Part shown: in pieces, positions 26,034 to 34,695 of the stretch
How the letters are laid out: the number at the start of each line of letters is the position of its first letter
How positions within the stretch are numbered: position 1 is the first letter of the stretch
Origin: DATBLE01 sp963719325
GTDB taxonomy: Bacteria > Actinomycetota > Thermoleophilia > Gaiellales > Gaiellaceae
Length of the DNA stretch: 64,000 bases
Reading direction: 5' to 3'
Assembly (NCBI GenBank): GCA_963719325.1
Contig: CAVRBW010000003.1
Span: forward strand, 62,001 to 126,000
Notes under the pieces: model-generated
What the model was told of the DNA's origin: nothing
Databases searched by the model: none
The model's input: the letters and a program-made list of their open reading frames with translations, nothing else
Translations under genes and position numbers: made by a program

Positions 26034-27533
26034 TTAGCGCGGCGCGGCGACGTAGAGGTGGACGGCGAGCGGCGCGAAGCCGTCCTCGAAGGAGCTGCCC
26101 GAGGACCCGATCTCCCGACCCTCGCCGACGACCGTGAGCTTCCGTCCGACGAGCCCGGGCGCGGAAACACGAGCCCGCACCGTCCCGCGGGTCGGGTTCA
26201 CCGCGATCACGTACACCGCGCCGCCCGCCGCACGGGCGGTGGCGATCACGGGTCCGCTCGCCGACACGGGAGCGTCGGCCGCGACGAGCGCGCTGCCGAG
26301 CGCAGCGACCTCCCTGGTCACGGTCGTGATGCCCGGCGTCACCGCCGGATCCCAGCCCGCCGGGAAGAACCCGAGCCCGCGGGCGCCCCCCGCCACCGCG
26401 AGCCAGCTCTCGGCCCTCACCGTCGCCGGCGTCACGCGGAGCTCCGCCCGGTGGCACTTCCACGTCGACGCCTCGATCCACTGGAAGGTCGGGCGGCCGG
26501 CGGCGAGCGCGACGAGCTCGCGCTGGGAACGGGCGACGTCGTCGAGCCACTCGTTGCTGCAGAACTCCTGCAGCGGGTACAGGTCGAAACCGACGACGTC
26601 CGCCTGCGCGATCAGACCAGGATAGACGCCTCGCCCTTCGGCCAGCGGCGCCGTGCGAGAGTAGAAGTGGTTGGTGAGCGTGAGCACACGCAACCGTCCG
26701 GTCGCGGCGAGCGTCGGAAACTGCGGCAACGTCGCCCCGGTCATCCGCTTCAGGTCCGCCTCGTCCGGGTAGTACCAGCCGATCACGCCCTGCCCGCCGA
26801 TGCCGGCCTCATCCGCCGAGGTCAGCGAGAGGGCGCGGCCGGCGAGCGCCTGGGTCTGCTCGGCGATCCCGCCGCAAGCATTCTCCGCGTAGAGACTGAC
26901 CCCTGCGGCGAGGCTCGTCTGGTAGCCATCCGGGCACTGCGCGAGGACGAGCACCGGGAAGAACGGCTGGCCGTCGAGGAGGATCGCACCGTTTCCGATA
27001 CTCGCGATCGGTGACGTCGGCGGCGCCGAGGTCGTCAGATCGAGGATCGCGCCCCCTCCCCACACGCGGTAAGTGGTCGAGAAGCGCAGGCCGGTCAGCG
27101 TCGCCCGGCGCTCCGTCACGGACGCCCACATCGTCGGCCCCAGATCGGGCAGGCCGTAGCCGACCCGCACCGGGGGATTTGCCTGCGTCCACTCGACGGT
27201 GGCCGAGAAGGGCCCGACCGCGACCGCCCGCATGGGCCCCGGTGGAGCGGGCGGCGGCGCGGTCGTGGTCGGAGGCGCCGTCGTCGTCGGAGGCGCCGTC
27301 GTCGTCGGAGGCGCCGTCGTCGTCGGAGGCGCCGTCGTCGTCGGAGGCGCCGTCGTCGTCGGAGGCGCCGTCGTCGTCGGAGGGGCGGTGACGGTCACGG
27401 TCGTCGTCCCCTGCGCCTTTCGCACGCCGCCGGTGAGGAACACGGCCAGCAGGATGCCCGTCGCTACCAGCGCCCCGGCGGCAAGGAGCCCGGCGGCCAG
27501 CAACACCCGACGATTCCGTCCCGGAAACGGCAC
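26034..27533 (-). CDS. Membrane-anchored surface protein with Pro/Thr stalk and glycosidase-like domain
   Basis: 499 residues. N-terminal basic residues and a single membrane anchor (about 9-33) are followed by a PPTTTA stalk repeated seven times (about 50-92), a fibronectin III-like domain (about 95-175) and a C-terminal TIM-barrel-like region with GWYYPDEADLKR, VVGFDLYPLQEFC and FQWIEAS that resembles glycoside hydrolases of unassigned family. GTG at 27533 is the likely start (GGGAGC just upstream). It is divergent from the Ig-repeat gene at 27741. The stalk is encoded by a DNA tandem repeat and may vary in length. Confidence 0.72.
   Translation of the reverse strand: MPFPGRNRRVLLAAGLLAAGALVATGILLAVFLTGGVRKAQGTTTVTVTAPPTTTAPPTTTAPPTTTAPPTTTAPPTTTAPPTTTAPPTTTAPPPAPPGPMRAVAVGPFSATVEWTQANPPVRVGYGLPDLGPTMWASVTERRATLTGLRFSTTYRVWGGGAILDLTTSAPPTSPIASIGNGAILLDGQPFFPVLVLAQCPDGYQTSLAAGVSLYAENACGGIAEQTQALAGRALSLTSADEAGIGGQGVIGWYYPDEADLKRMTGATLPQFPTLAATGRLRVLTLTNHFYSRTAPLAEGRGVYPGLIAQADVVGFDLYPLQEFCSNEWLDDVARSQRELVALAAGRPTFQWIEASTWKCHRAELRVTPATVRAESWLAVAGGARGLGFFPAGWDPAVTPGITTVTREVAALGSALVAADAPVSASGPVIATARAAGGAVYVIAVNPTRGTVRARVSAPGLVGRKLTVVGEGREIGSSGSSFEDGFAPLAVHLYVAAPR
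27271..27378. repeat. 18-base tandem repeat (six perfect units) encoding the PPTTTA stalk
   Basis: Unit ggaggcgccgtcgtcgtc, six exact copies with a diverged copy on either side (about 27253-27396). In frame on the minus strand it encodes Ala-Pro-Pro-Thr-Thr-Thr. The multiple-of-three unit lets copy number change without frameshift. Confidence 0.95.
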
Positions 27534-27740
27534 TCGCTCCCAGAGTAACGGTCGGAATCGGAGCCACCCCCGCCGGGGCCGAGCGTCAGGCTGCGTCCTT
27601 GGCCAATGCGTACAGAATTCGAAAGGATCCCTAACACTTCGGCGGTTGAGCCCCCGTGCCCGCGGGTACCGAACGTCTGTATCGACGGCGAAGCGACCAC
27701 GGAAGGGTCGCTGCGCCGAGTGAGACGGAGGGAGGACGTT

Positions 27741-30035
27741 GTGATCCATCGGCCGAATGCCGCCACGACCAGCGGGCACCCTGCACGCAGACACTCCGCA
27801 GCCGCAGCGATTGCGTTGTTGGCGACCGGGGCAGCGCTCGGTCTCGGCGTCTCGCGAAGCTCCGCCGCGCCACAGACTCCGAATAGGGCCCAAGCCGCGC
27901 CGTCGGCGACGGTCGCGCCGGTCATCCTCGGAACGGCGCGCGAGGGGAGCAGGCTCGGCGCGAGCACCGGCTCGTGGGCCGGGTCGCCGACGAGCTTCGC
28001 CTTCCAGTGGGAGCGATGCAGTCCCGGCTGCACGCCGATCTCCGGAGCAACCGGCTCGACCTACGCGCTCGCCGCCGCAGACGTCGGCGGCACGGTCAAG
28101 GTGAGCGTGACCGCGACGAATGCAGACGGCTCGACCGCGGCAGACTCGGCCGCCTCGGCCACCGTCGCGGCAGCCCCCGCGGGGGCTCCCAGGAGCTCCG
28201 CCGCGCCGGCGGTCTCGGGCCTGGCCAGGCAAGGGACGACGCTCTCCACAACGGGGGGCTCGTGGACCGGAACAGGCAACACCTACGCGTACCGCTGGCT
28301 GCGCTGCAACACGAGCGGCGGCGGTTGCTCGGAAATCGCCTCGGCGACAAAGACGACTTACACCCCGTCGAAGACGGACGTCGGCGCGACGATCCGTGCC
28401 CAGGTGATCGGGACGAACGCGTCCGGATCGAACGTCGCCGTCTCCTCTGCCACCGCCGCCGTCGCCGCCGGGACCGCGCCGTCGAACACGAAGCAGCCTT
28501 CGATCTCGGGGACGCCGAAGGACAACTCCGAGGTCGAAGCTGACCCCGGGACGTGGGCCGGAGACACCCCGCTCGGCTACGGCTACCAGTGGCTGCGCTG
28601 CGACTCGCACGGCGACCACTGCACGCAGCTGAGCGGCAAGACCGGAAAGTCGTACGAGGTCCGATCGACCGACGAGGGGCATACGCTCCGTGTCGAGGTC
28701 ACCGCGACGAACGGCGTCGGTTCGGCGACGGTGCGCTCGGGCCGGGTCACGGTTGCGGGCGGCCGGACGAAGCCGCAGGGCAAGTCCCGACCCACGATCT
28801 CCGGTGGCACGGGCGTCGGCCAGGTTCTGAAGGCAAACCACGGCTCCTGGAGCGGCACCGACCCGATCGACTTCCACTACTCCTGGCTACGCTGCGACGG
28901 CAACGGCGGGCACTGCTCGACGATCAGCGACGCAGGGGGCCGAACCTACGTCCTGCGCGCCGCCGACGCCGGGCACCGCCTGCGCGTCGTCGTGCGGGCG
29001 CGGAACGCGGCCGGGACGTCCGACTGGACCTCCGGGCCGACGCACGTCGTCTCGACCGGCGCACCCGTCAACACGAGACCACCGGCCGCGACCGGACCGA
29101 CTCAGCCCGGCAGCGTGTTGACGGCGACGAAAGGCGCCTGGTCCAGCTCGACCTCGCTGGACTTCTCCTACCAGTGGTCCAGATGCACGGCCTCCGGAAC
29201 GCGTTGCGCGCCGATCGCCGGCGCGACCCACCGGACCTACGTCGTGACCGGCGCCGATATCGGCAACCGCCTCGTCGTCCAGGTCAAGGCGCAGGGCGGC
29301 AACGGGGTGGCCTATGCGACTTCGCGCCCGACGGTTGTCGTCGCAGCCGCCGCGCCACGCAATGCGTCACCGCCGACCGTCGCGGGAGCGCCACACAACG
29401 GGAGCACGCTCAGCGCGACGCTCGGCACCTGGTCGAGCCAGACCGCTCTCTCGTTCTTCTACCAGTGGGCTCGCTGCGACTCGGCCGGAAGAAACTGCGT
29501 CCCGATTCCGGGCGCGACCCGGAGGACGTACGCCGTCACCGGGGCGGATGTCGGTCGTCGCCTGATCGTCCAGGTGAAGGCGCAGAGCAGCGGAGGGACG
29601 AGCTACGCGAACTCGCAACCCACCGGCGTCGTGTCCGCCGCTGCCCGACCGCCTGCGATCCAGGGGGCAGTGCCGGTGAACGCCGTCTCGCTGCCCGACC
29701 GGCTCGTCATCGACCGCGTCGTCTTCTCCCCGCGGAAGATCCGCTCGCGCCAGGAGCCGCTCGTGGCGCGCTTCCGAGTCAGCGACACGCGTAGCGGCAG
29801 GCCGGTGAGCGGAGCGCTCGTCTACGCGGTCGGCGTCCCCTTCAACCGGCTCTCGGGCGCCGGCGAGGTGCAGACGGACAGCTCCGGTTGGGCGACGGTG
29901 ACGTTCCACATCCGACCGACGTGGCCGTTGAAGCGCGGCTATCTGGTGGTGATCATCGTCCGCGCCCGCAAGCCCGGCGGAAGCGTCCTCGCCGGCGTCT
30001 CGACGCGCAGGTTCACCTCGGTGCGCGTCGGCTAG
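27741..30035 (+). CDS. Exported protein with six Ig-like repeats
   Basis: 764 residues. GTG at 27741 is chosen because GGAGGGAGG stands 5 bases before it. A long signal sequence (1-45, HSAAAAIALLATGAALGLG core) is followed by six repeats of about 90 residues. Each holds W-x-R-C followed by a second Cys 5-9 residues on, a TY motif, and AD-x-G-x-x-L-x-V-x-V-x-A. The last ~110 residues form a different beta domain (RVVFSPRKIRSRQEPLVARF). Each Cys pair probably forms a disulphide outside the cell. There is no anchor or sortase motif, so it is likely released or wall-associated. Role: adhesion or matrix (inference). Confidence 0.8.
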   Translation: MIHRPNAATTSGHPARRHSAAAAIALLATGAALGLGVSRSSAAPQTPNRAQAAPSATVAPVILGTAREGSRLGASTGSWAGSPTSFAFQWERCSPGCTPISGATGSTYALAAADVGGTVKVSVTATNADGSTAADSAASATVAAAPAGAPRSSAAPAVSGLARQGTTLSTTGGSWTGTGNTYAYRWLRCNTSGGGCSEIASATKTTYTPSKTDVGATIRAQVIGTNASGSNVAVSSATAAVAAGTAPSNTKQPSISGTPKDNSEVEADPGTWAGDTPLGYGYQWLRCDSHGDHCTQLSGKTGKSYEVRSTDEGHTLRVEVTATNGVGSATVRSGRVTVAGGRTKPQGKSRPTISGGTGVGQVLKANHGSWSGTDPIDFHYSWLRCDGNGGHCSTISDAGGRTYVLRAADAGHRLRVVVRARNAAGTSDWTSGPTHVVSTGAPVNTRPPAATGPTQPGSVLTATKGAWSSSTSLDFSYQWSRCTASGTRCAPIAGATHRTYVVTGADIGNRLVVQVKAQGGNGVAYATSRPTVVVAAAAPRNASPPTVAGAPHNGSTLSATLGTWSSQTALSFFYQWARCDSAGRNCVPIPGATRRTYAVTGADVGRRLIVQVKAQSSGGTSYANSQPTGVVSAAARPPAIQGAVPVNAVSLPDRLVIDRVVFSPRKIRSRQEPLVARFRVSDTRSGRPVSGALVYAVGVPFNRLSGAGEVQTDSSGWATVTFHIRPTWPLKRGYLVVIIVRARKPGGSVLAGVSTRRFTSVRVG

Positions 30036-30195
30036 TCGCGAGCGCCCCTCGGCCGGCCTCCGGCTGCCACGACGCGCCAACCGCCTGCAGCGCCGCCGCG
30101 CGGTCGACGGCGGCTTCGTCCTCCTGATCGGGCGCCGACGCCGTCGCGGCCGAGTGTCCGTCCGGACGGCTAGCGGAGTCCGATTCGGCGCGGGA

Positions 30196-31179
30196 TCACG
30201 GCCAGATTCCGTCGCCGGGAGAGAGGTCGAGCGACCCGTCTTGACGACAGTCGGCCGACCAGTACTCTGTCCCCTCGTAGCTCGGGTAGATGCGGTCGAA
30301 CGCGTACCTGGCCGTAGCAGCCGCGTCGTCGGCCGTGGCGCCGAGCTTCGTCGCGACGTACGGGACGAGCTGCATCCCCAGGCACTGTGCCCGCGCCTCG
30401 AACGGCAGGTCGATCGGGTGTCCGCTCTGCAGATCCAGGAGATGCACCGATTCGTGAGCCAGCACGAGGAGCGCCAAGACGTAGTTGCCGTACTCGGACC
30501 AGCCGACGGCCGGAACGGCGCTCGTGAGGCCATAGCAGGGTGACATCGGGCCGGGAACCTGCGTGGTCGAGACCTTCGGCACCTGCTTGGTCTTCGTGAC
30601 GGTCTTCGTCACCCAGCGCGAGCGCAGCACCCACCGACCCTTGACCTTCACGCGGGTCCGCACGCGCGTCCGCACCTTCGCCCTGTACGAGACGGTCGTC
30701 GAGGTCGTCACCTCCCGGGTGGCGTACGTCTGGCATTTCGTCGGCTTGGCGGCCGCCATCGCGTACCGCGACAGGTACCAGCAGGCGCGCGGCGAGAGCT
30801 GCTCGGCGGTCGAGCTGTCGTAGAACGTCCGCGTGTTCGAGTGGTAGTAGCGCGGCACGTCGACGAAGCCGCCGACGCCGCCGGCGTCGAACTCGCGGGA
30901 CGCGCCCAGGGCGTTCCAGTCGGTCTCGCCGTTGCAGTAGGACCGCACCGGCCGTTTGGCGATGTCTGAGGCGATCTGCGAGTCGAGCATCTCGAGCGGC
31001 GACTGGTGATTGGGGTCGGACCAGGGCAGCGAGTCGCTCTGCGGAAGCACGGCCGTATCGGCCCAGGCGAAGGGTGCGGCCAGCAACACTCCGATCGCGG
31101 CCGAGAGGAATACCGCGGTCTTGGTTCGATCTCGCACGAGCTCCCTATCGGCCCGAGATTGCCCGTCGTCAATGGTCAT
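30196..31179 (-). CDS. Exported protein with HESVH zinc-site motif
   Basis: 327 residues. The signal peptide spans about 19-40 (TAVFLSAAIGVLLAAPFAWA), preceded by an unusual charged n-region; an internal GTG (VRDRTK) is an alternative start. The middle contains a highly basic Arg/Lys/Thr/Val stretch (about 163-205). The helix VLAHESVHLLDLQSG (HExxH at 242-246) and FEARAQCLGMQ with a following Glu resemble a zincin, and six cysteines are scattered. The family is not recognised. It is near the other HExxH protein but not closely similar to it. The spacer 30036-30195 shows no gene. Confidence 0.68.
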   Translation of the reverse strand: MTIDDGQSRADRELVRDRTKTAVFLSAAIGVLLAAPFAWADTAVLPQSDSLPWSDPNHQSPLEMLDSQIASDIAKRPVRSYCNGETDWNALGASREFDAGGVGGFVDVPRYYHSNTRTFYDSSTAEQLSPRACWYLSRYAMAAAKPTKCQTYATREVTTSTTVSYRAKVRTRVRTRVKVKGRWVLRSRWVTKTVTKTKQVPKVSTTQVPGPMSPCYGLTSAVPAVGWSEYGNYVLALLVLAHESVHLLDLQSGHPIDLPFEARAQCLGMQLVPYVATKLGATADDAAATARYAFDRIYPSYEGTEYWSADCRQDGSLDLSPGDGIWP

Positions 31180-31349
31180 CTCGGGGGACGCGGGCCGGAC
31201 TGCACCTGCTCCTCGCCACGGTCGCGAAGGCCTACGGCGGGAGCGCGTCGAACGTCGAGCGGATCTACGGGATCTCGCCCACCCGGCTAGTCGAATCGAT
31301 TTGCTCGCGGAGCCGCTCCCCGCATCCGGCTGGCTCCCGCAACGAACGA

Positions 31350-31375
31350 AACCACCACGGATGCGGCGGTTTTCC
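31350..31375 (-). terminator. Hairpin 3' of tRNA-Gly
   Basis: Imperfect stem aaaccacc / ggcggttt just downstream of the tRNA on the minus strand, with AT-rich arms. Likely a terminator for the tRNA transcript. The remainder of 31180-31349 shows no supported gene. Confidence 0.45.
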
Positions 31376-31379
31376 TAGA

Positions 31380-31453
31380 AGCGGATGATGGGACTCGAAC
31401 CCACGACCTTCTGCATGGCAAGCAGACGCTCTAGCCAACTGAGCTACATCCGC
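31380..31453 (-). tRNA. tRNA-Gly (GCC)
   Basis: 74-base cloverleaf on the minus strand. Acceptor GCGGATG / CATCCGC, discriminator U, D arm GCTCAGTTGGCTAGAGC, anticodon loop TTGCCAT with GCC, T arm GTGGG TTCGAGT CCCAT. CCA is not encoded. Confidence 0.95.
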
Positions 31454-31493
31454 GCGCGCCGGTGAGTATAGCCGCGAGGTTCTCGAGCCGGGC

Positions 31494-31895
31494 TCAGCCC
31501 GCGGCGTCGAGGGCCTCGTTCACGAGCCTGTCGGCGAGCTCGTTGTGCTCGCGGCGCACGGCTCTGTACGTGATCCGGCGGAGCTTCCGCGCGAGCTCGT
31601 TCGCCTCGAGCGAGAGGGCTCGCAGCGCCTCGTTCTTCACCCGGTACTCGCCGCGCATCTGCTTGACGAGCAGCTCCGAGTCTGAGACGACCTCGATCTC
31701 TGCGACGCCCAGCTCGACCGCTCGCCGCAGCCCTTCGATCAGCGCCCGGTACTCGGCGACGTTGTTCGTGGCGACGCCGATCGCGGCTCCGCGTGCGTCG
31801 AGCACCGTGCCGTCGTCGGCCTCGAGCACGTAGCCGTACGCGGCCGGGCCGGGATTGCCCCGCGCGCCGCCGTCGGTCGACAGGCGAGCCTTCAC
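31494..31895 (-). CDS. RNase H family protein (RnhA-like, Rv2228c N-terminal type)
   Basis: 133 residues; cleaves RNA in RNA-DNA hybrids. The catalytic Asp lies in STDGGARGNPGPAAYG, Glu in TNNVAEYRALIEGL and Asp in SDSELLVKQMRGEY. The basic-protrusion insert of E. coli RNase HI is absent, as in archaeal and actinobacterial double-domain enzymes; here the phosphatase domain is missing and the protein is stand-alone. GTG at 31895 (VKARLSTDGG) is preferred; an ATG at 31937 would add 14 basic residues. It lies directly upstream of tRNA-Gly. Confidence 0.87.
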   Translation of the reverse strand: MKARLSTDGGARGNPGPAAYGYVLEADDGTVLDARGAAIGVATNNVAEYRALIEGLRRAVELGVAEIEVVSDSELLVKQMRGEYRVKNEALRALSLEANELARKLRRITYRAVRREHNELADRLVNEALDAAG

Positions 31896-32013
31896 GTTCT
31901 TCTCGTCCCGGCGGCGAGGACCCGGCCGGCATGACAACGCTTCGAGCGCAACAGCGGCTGACGCCGCATGGGCTGGACGTGCGGCTCTTCCACGTCCTAA
32001 CGTTTACCTGGCG

Positions 32014-32205
32014 TCAGACCGCGGCGGAGAGCCCTGCGAGCAACCGCCGGGTGAGATCCGGCCCGAGCTTGCGCTCCAGGCGCTTCTCCGGGGCAACACG
32101 TTGCGTCTCGGTCGTCATCCGGTTGACGAGCTCGCAGTGCCCGAGCAGCCGATCGATTGCTCGCTCGGCCCGGTAAGGATCGAATGAGGCGGGCGCTGCG
32201 CTCAT
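32014..32205 (-). CDS. Small conserved-looking protein (63 aa)
   Basis: Not recognised. MSAAPASFDPYRAERAIDRL begins a soluble, charged, mostly helical 63-residue protein ending TRRLLAGLSAAV. An AAAGGA ribosome site lies 4 bases before the ATG at 32205, supporting translation. Divergent from the MshEN-domain gene with a 131-base spacer that should hold both promoters. No cysteine, membrane segment or known motif. Confidence 0.6.
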   Translation of the reverse strand: MSAAPASFDPYRAERAIDRLLGHCELVNRMTTETQRVAPEKRLERKLGPDLTRRLLAGLSAAV

Positions 32206-32336
32206 TGTTCCTTTGAGATCGTCGCTCGCGCATCGGACAACATCCCTCGATCTTGGGGCGTCGGCCGAGATCGCTCGAAGATCACTCGAAAGATTGGGTC
32301 TTCAGTTCTTTGGCGTGGCCGCCGATAGACCACGTG

Positions 32337-32783
32337 ATGCTGCCCGCCCAGAAGCCCGCCTGGCTGCCTCTCGGGACGCTTCTCGTCCGCAAAGGCCTGA
32401 TCTCGAACGAGCAACTCGAGCTCGCACTGCTCGACCAGCAGAAGACCGGGCTGCGGCTCGGCGAGCTGCTCGTGCAGTCCGGCTGGGTCGACTCGGCGGC
32501 GATCTCCGAGGCGCTCGCAGAGCAGTACGAGATGGAGTTCCTCGACCTCGACGACACCGATATCGACCCCGCGGCGCTCGAGCGCCTCTCCCCGAGGGAC
32601 GCGCGACACTTCGACGCGATTCCCGTCCGGTTCCTCCCGGACGGCCGGCTGCTCGTCGGCGTCGCCGACCCGACCGACGTCGGCGCCTGCGAAGAGCTGC
32701 GCAACAAGCTGGGAGACGTCAGCCTGGTCGTGGTCGACCAGAGCGAGCTGCACCGAACGCTCGCACGCGAATACTCCGTCTAG
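32337..32783 (+). CDS. Stand-alone MshEN / GspE N-terminal domain protein (predicted c-di-GMP receptor)
   Basis: 148 residues consisting only of the N-terminal domain usually fused to GspE/PilB/MshE ATPases. Two 24-residue MshEN motifs are present: residues 11-34 (PLG-x2-LV-x2-GLI-x4-L-x3-L-x2-Q) and 40-63 (RLG-x2-LV-x2-GWV-x4-I-x3-L-x2-Q), separated by exactly 5 residues. In MshE this tandem motif binds c-di-GMP. The first motif has Pro where Arg is usual. The C-terminal half (AIPVRFLPDGRLLVGVADPTD) is the rest of the T2SSE_N fold. No ATPase domain, pilus or secretion gene is nearby. An ATG at 32253 is possible but lacks support. Confidence 0.85.
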   Translation: MLPAQKPAWLPLGTLLVRKGLISNEQLELALLDQQKTGLRLGELLVQSGWVDSAAISEALAEQYEMEFLDLDDTDIDPAALERLSPRDARHFDAIPVRFLPDGRLLVGVADPTDVGACEELRNKLGDVSLVVVDQSELHRTLAREYSV

Positions 32784-32786
32784 TAA

Positions 32787-32812
32787 CGCGGGTGAACCCT
32801 GGTTCCCCCGCG
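32787..32812 (+). terminator. GGGTGAACC hairpin between convergent genes
   Basis: Stem cgcgggtgaacc / ggttcccccgcg with one mismatch and a 2-base loop, right after the MshEN gene stop and before the convergent aldehyde dehydrogenase stop. Member of the six-copy GGGGAAAC-type hairpin family, followed by ccgctcgctcgcttcgctcg as in the tRNA-Cys copies (reverse arm). Confidence 0.65.
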
Positions 32813-32894
32813 AGCCCCCTCTTCCGCTCGCTCGCTTCGCTCGCATCGCGCGCTGACAGCACATGTCCGCGTGCCGCGCCTCCCCTCGCGAGCG

Positions 32895-34385
32895 TCAGAC
32901 GTCGATCTGGGCTTTCTGCAGCCGGCCCGAGTAGTCCACGTAGAGCGATTTCCACTCCGTGAACACGTCGAGCGCCGCCTGGCCCGCCTCGCGGTGGCCG
33001 TTGCCCGTGTCCTTCGTCCCGCCGAAGGGAAGATGCACCTCGGCGCCGATCGTGCCCGCGTTGACGTAGGTGATGCCGGTTTCGAGGTCGCGCATCGCCC
33101 TGAACGCCCTGTTCACGTCACGGGTGAAGATCGATGAGGAGAGCCCGAACCGGATGCCGTTCGCGACCCGGATCGCCTCGTCGAAGCCGTCGACCGGGAT
33201 CAACGCGGTGGTCGGCCCGAAGATCTCCTCCTGCGCGATCCTCATCCCCGCCTCGACGTCGGCGAAGATCGTCGGACGGTAGTAGAAGCCCCGGTCGAGC
33301 CCGTTCCCGGTCGCGATCTCGCCGCCTGCGAGCAGCGTCGCCCCCTCCCCCTGCCCGATCTCCGTGTAGGAGTGGATCTTCTCGAGCGCGGAGCGGTTGA
33401 TCACCGGCCCGACGTCGGTCTCCTCCTCCCACCCCGGACCCAGCCGGAGGCCCTCCGCGGCGGTCGCAAGCTTCGACTGCAGCTCGCCGTACACCTTCCG
33501 GTCGACGACGACGCGACTCGCCGCGGTGCAGCGCTGCCCGGAGGTGCCGAACGCCGACCAGATGATTCCCTCGACCGCAAGCTCGAGGTCGGCGTCCTCC
33601 ATGACGACGATCGCGTTCTTGCCGCCCAGCTCGAGGTGGACCCGCTTCAGGTTGTCCGCGGCGGCCCTCATCACCGCGACCCCGGTTTCCCGCGAGCCCG
33701 TCAGCGTGATCACCGGTACCTCAGGGTGCGCGACGAGCCGCCTGCCGACTTCGCCGCCGCCGCCGTGGACGACGTTGACGACACCGGCCGGAACCCCGGC
33801 CTCGACGAGCAGCTCGACGAAGCGCTCTCCGAGGGCCGGGGTGTCGGTGGCCGGCTTGAAGACGACGGTGTTTCCACAGACGAGGGCGGGCGCGATCTTC
33901 CAGGACGGAATCGCGATCGGAAAGTTCCAGGGCGTGATCACGCCGATCACGCCGATCGGCATCCGCACGCTCATGTTGAACTTGTCCCGTAGCTCCGAGG
34001 GCGTCGTCTGACCGAAGAGACGGCGGCCCTCGCCCGCCATGTAGAAGCTCATGTCGATCGCTTCCTGGACGTCTCCTCCCGCCTCGGAGAGCACCTTCCC
34101 CATCTCCCGGGACATCAGGAGGGCGAGCTCGGCCTTGTGCTCGCGGACGAGCTGCCCGAACCGGTACAGGATCTCGCCGCGGGCGGGCGCCGGCACGAGC
34201 CGCCAGTCCTCGAAGGCGCGCTTCGCGGCTTCGACCGCGCGATCGACGTCCTCGGCGCCGGACTTCGGGAACGTCCCGATCAGCTCGCCGGTCGCCGGGC
34301 TCGTGCTCTCGAACGTCTCGCCCGAGACCGCATCGACCCACTCGCCGCCGATGAAGTTGCGAAACGCTCTCGTCTCTACCGCCAT
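32895..34385 (-). CDS. Aldehyde dehydrogenase (NAD(P)-dependent)
   Basis: 496-residue ALDH superfamily enzyme. PWNFPIAIPSWKIAPAL is the cofactor region, Glu252 lies in LELGGKN and nucleophile Cys286 in TSGQRC. The C-terminal region GAEVHLPFGGTKDTGNGHRE is typical of the alpha-ketoglutarate-semialdehyde / 2-aminoadipate-semialdehyde side of the family; the exact substrate is not resolvable. It is only distantly related to the gabD product at 17.5 kb. Monocistronic: convergent neighbour on the left, an unrelated 70-residue ORF upstream. Confidence 0.9.
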   Translation of the reverse strand: MAVETRAFRNFIGGEWVDAVSGETFESTSPATGELIGTFPKSGAEDVDRAVEAAKRAFEDWRLVPAPARGEILYRFGQLVREHKAELALLMSREMGKVLSEAGGDVQEAIDMSFYMAGEGRRLFGQTTPSELRDKFNMSVRMPIGVIGVITPWNFPIAIPSWKIAPALVCGNTVVFKPATDTPALGERFVELLVEAGVPAGVVNVVHGGGGEVGRRLVAHPEVPVITLTGSRETGVAVMRAAADNLKRVHLELGGKNAIVVMEDADLELAVEGIIWSAFGTSGQRCTAASRVVVDRKVYGELQSKLATAAEGLRLGPGWEEETDVGPVINRSALEKIHSYTEIGQGEGATLLAGGEIATGNGLDRGFYYRPTIFADVEAGMRIAQEEIFGPTTALIPVDGFDEAIRVANGIRFGLSSSIFTRDVNRAFRAMRDLETGITYVNAGTIGAEVHLPFGGTKDTGNGHREAGQAALDVFTEWKSLYVDYSGRLQKAQIDV

Positions 34386-34420
34386 CCGGCGGTGAACTCT
34401 ATCCCCGCTGTCAGAACAGG

Positions 34421-34633
34421 TTAGGCGACGTCGAGCTTCGGGAACGTCCCGATCGCCCGCGCCCTGCGGCGGTCGCGGATCTCGCGCATGCCACCGTACG
34501 CCTTGCCACGGCGACGGTCGGGCCCTTCGCGACGGTCGATGATCACCGTGACGTTCGGGTTGTCACGGTAATACGCAACCATCTTCTCGAAGAGCTCGGA
34601 CTTGAGCTCACGCGGAATCACGCAGTAGATCAT
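34421..34633 (-). CDS. Small basic protein (70 aa)
   Basis: 70-residue soluble protein opening MIYCVIPRELKSELFEKMVA, with VTVIIDRREGPDRRRG in the middle and a basic RDRRRARA stretch. Proteins of this look (RREGPDRRR) are common and conserved in actinobacteria, but I cannot name a function. A TACAAT box (34649-34654 on the minus strand) and GAGAGTGG precede the ATG, supporting a real promoter and ribosome site. Confidence 0.75.
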   Translation of the reverse strand: MIYCVIPRELKSELFEKMVAYYRDNPNVTVIIDRREGPDRRRGKAYGGMREIRDRRRARAIGTFPKLDVA

Positions 34634-34695
34634 CGGGCCACCACTCTCATTGTATGAATCGATCGGCTGGACACCAGGCCTGCGGGAAAATGATC

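Noticed and set aside
27271..27378. Possible CRISPR-like array
   Set aside because: The repeat is a continuous 18-base tandem without spacers and is in frame in a coding sequence.
31200..31388. Plus-strand frame reading LLLATVAKAYGGSASNVERI
   Set aside because: It looks somewhat protein-like but has no start, no ribosome site and no recognisable family; it runs into the tRNA-Gly gene.
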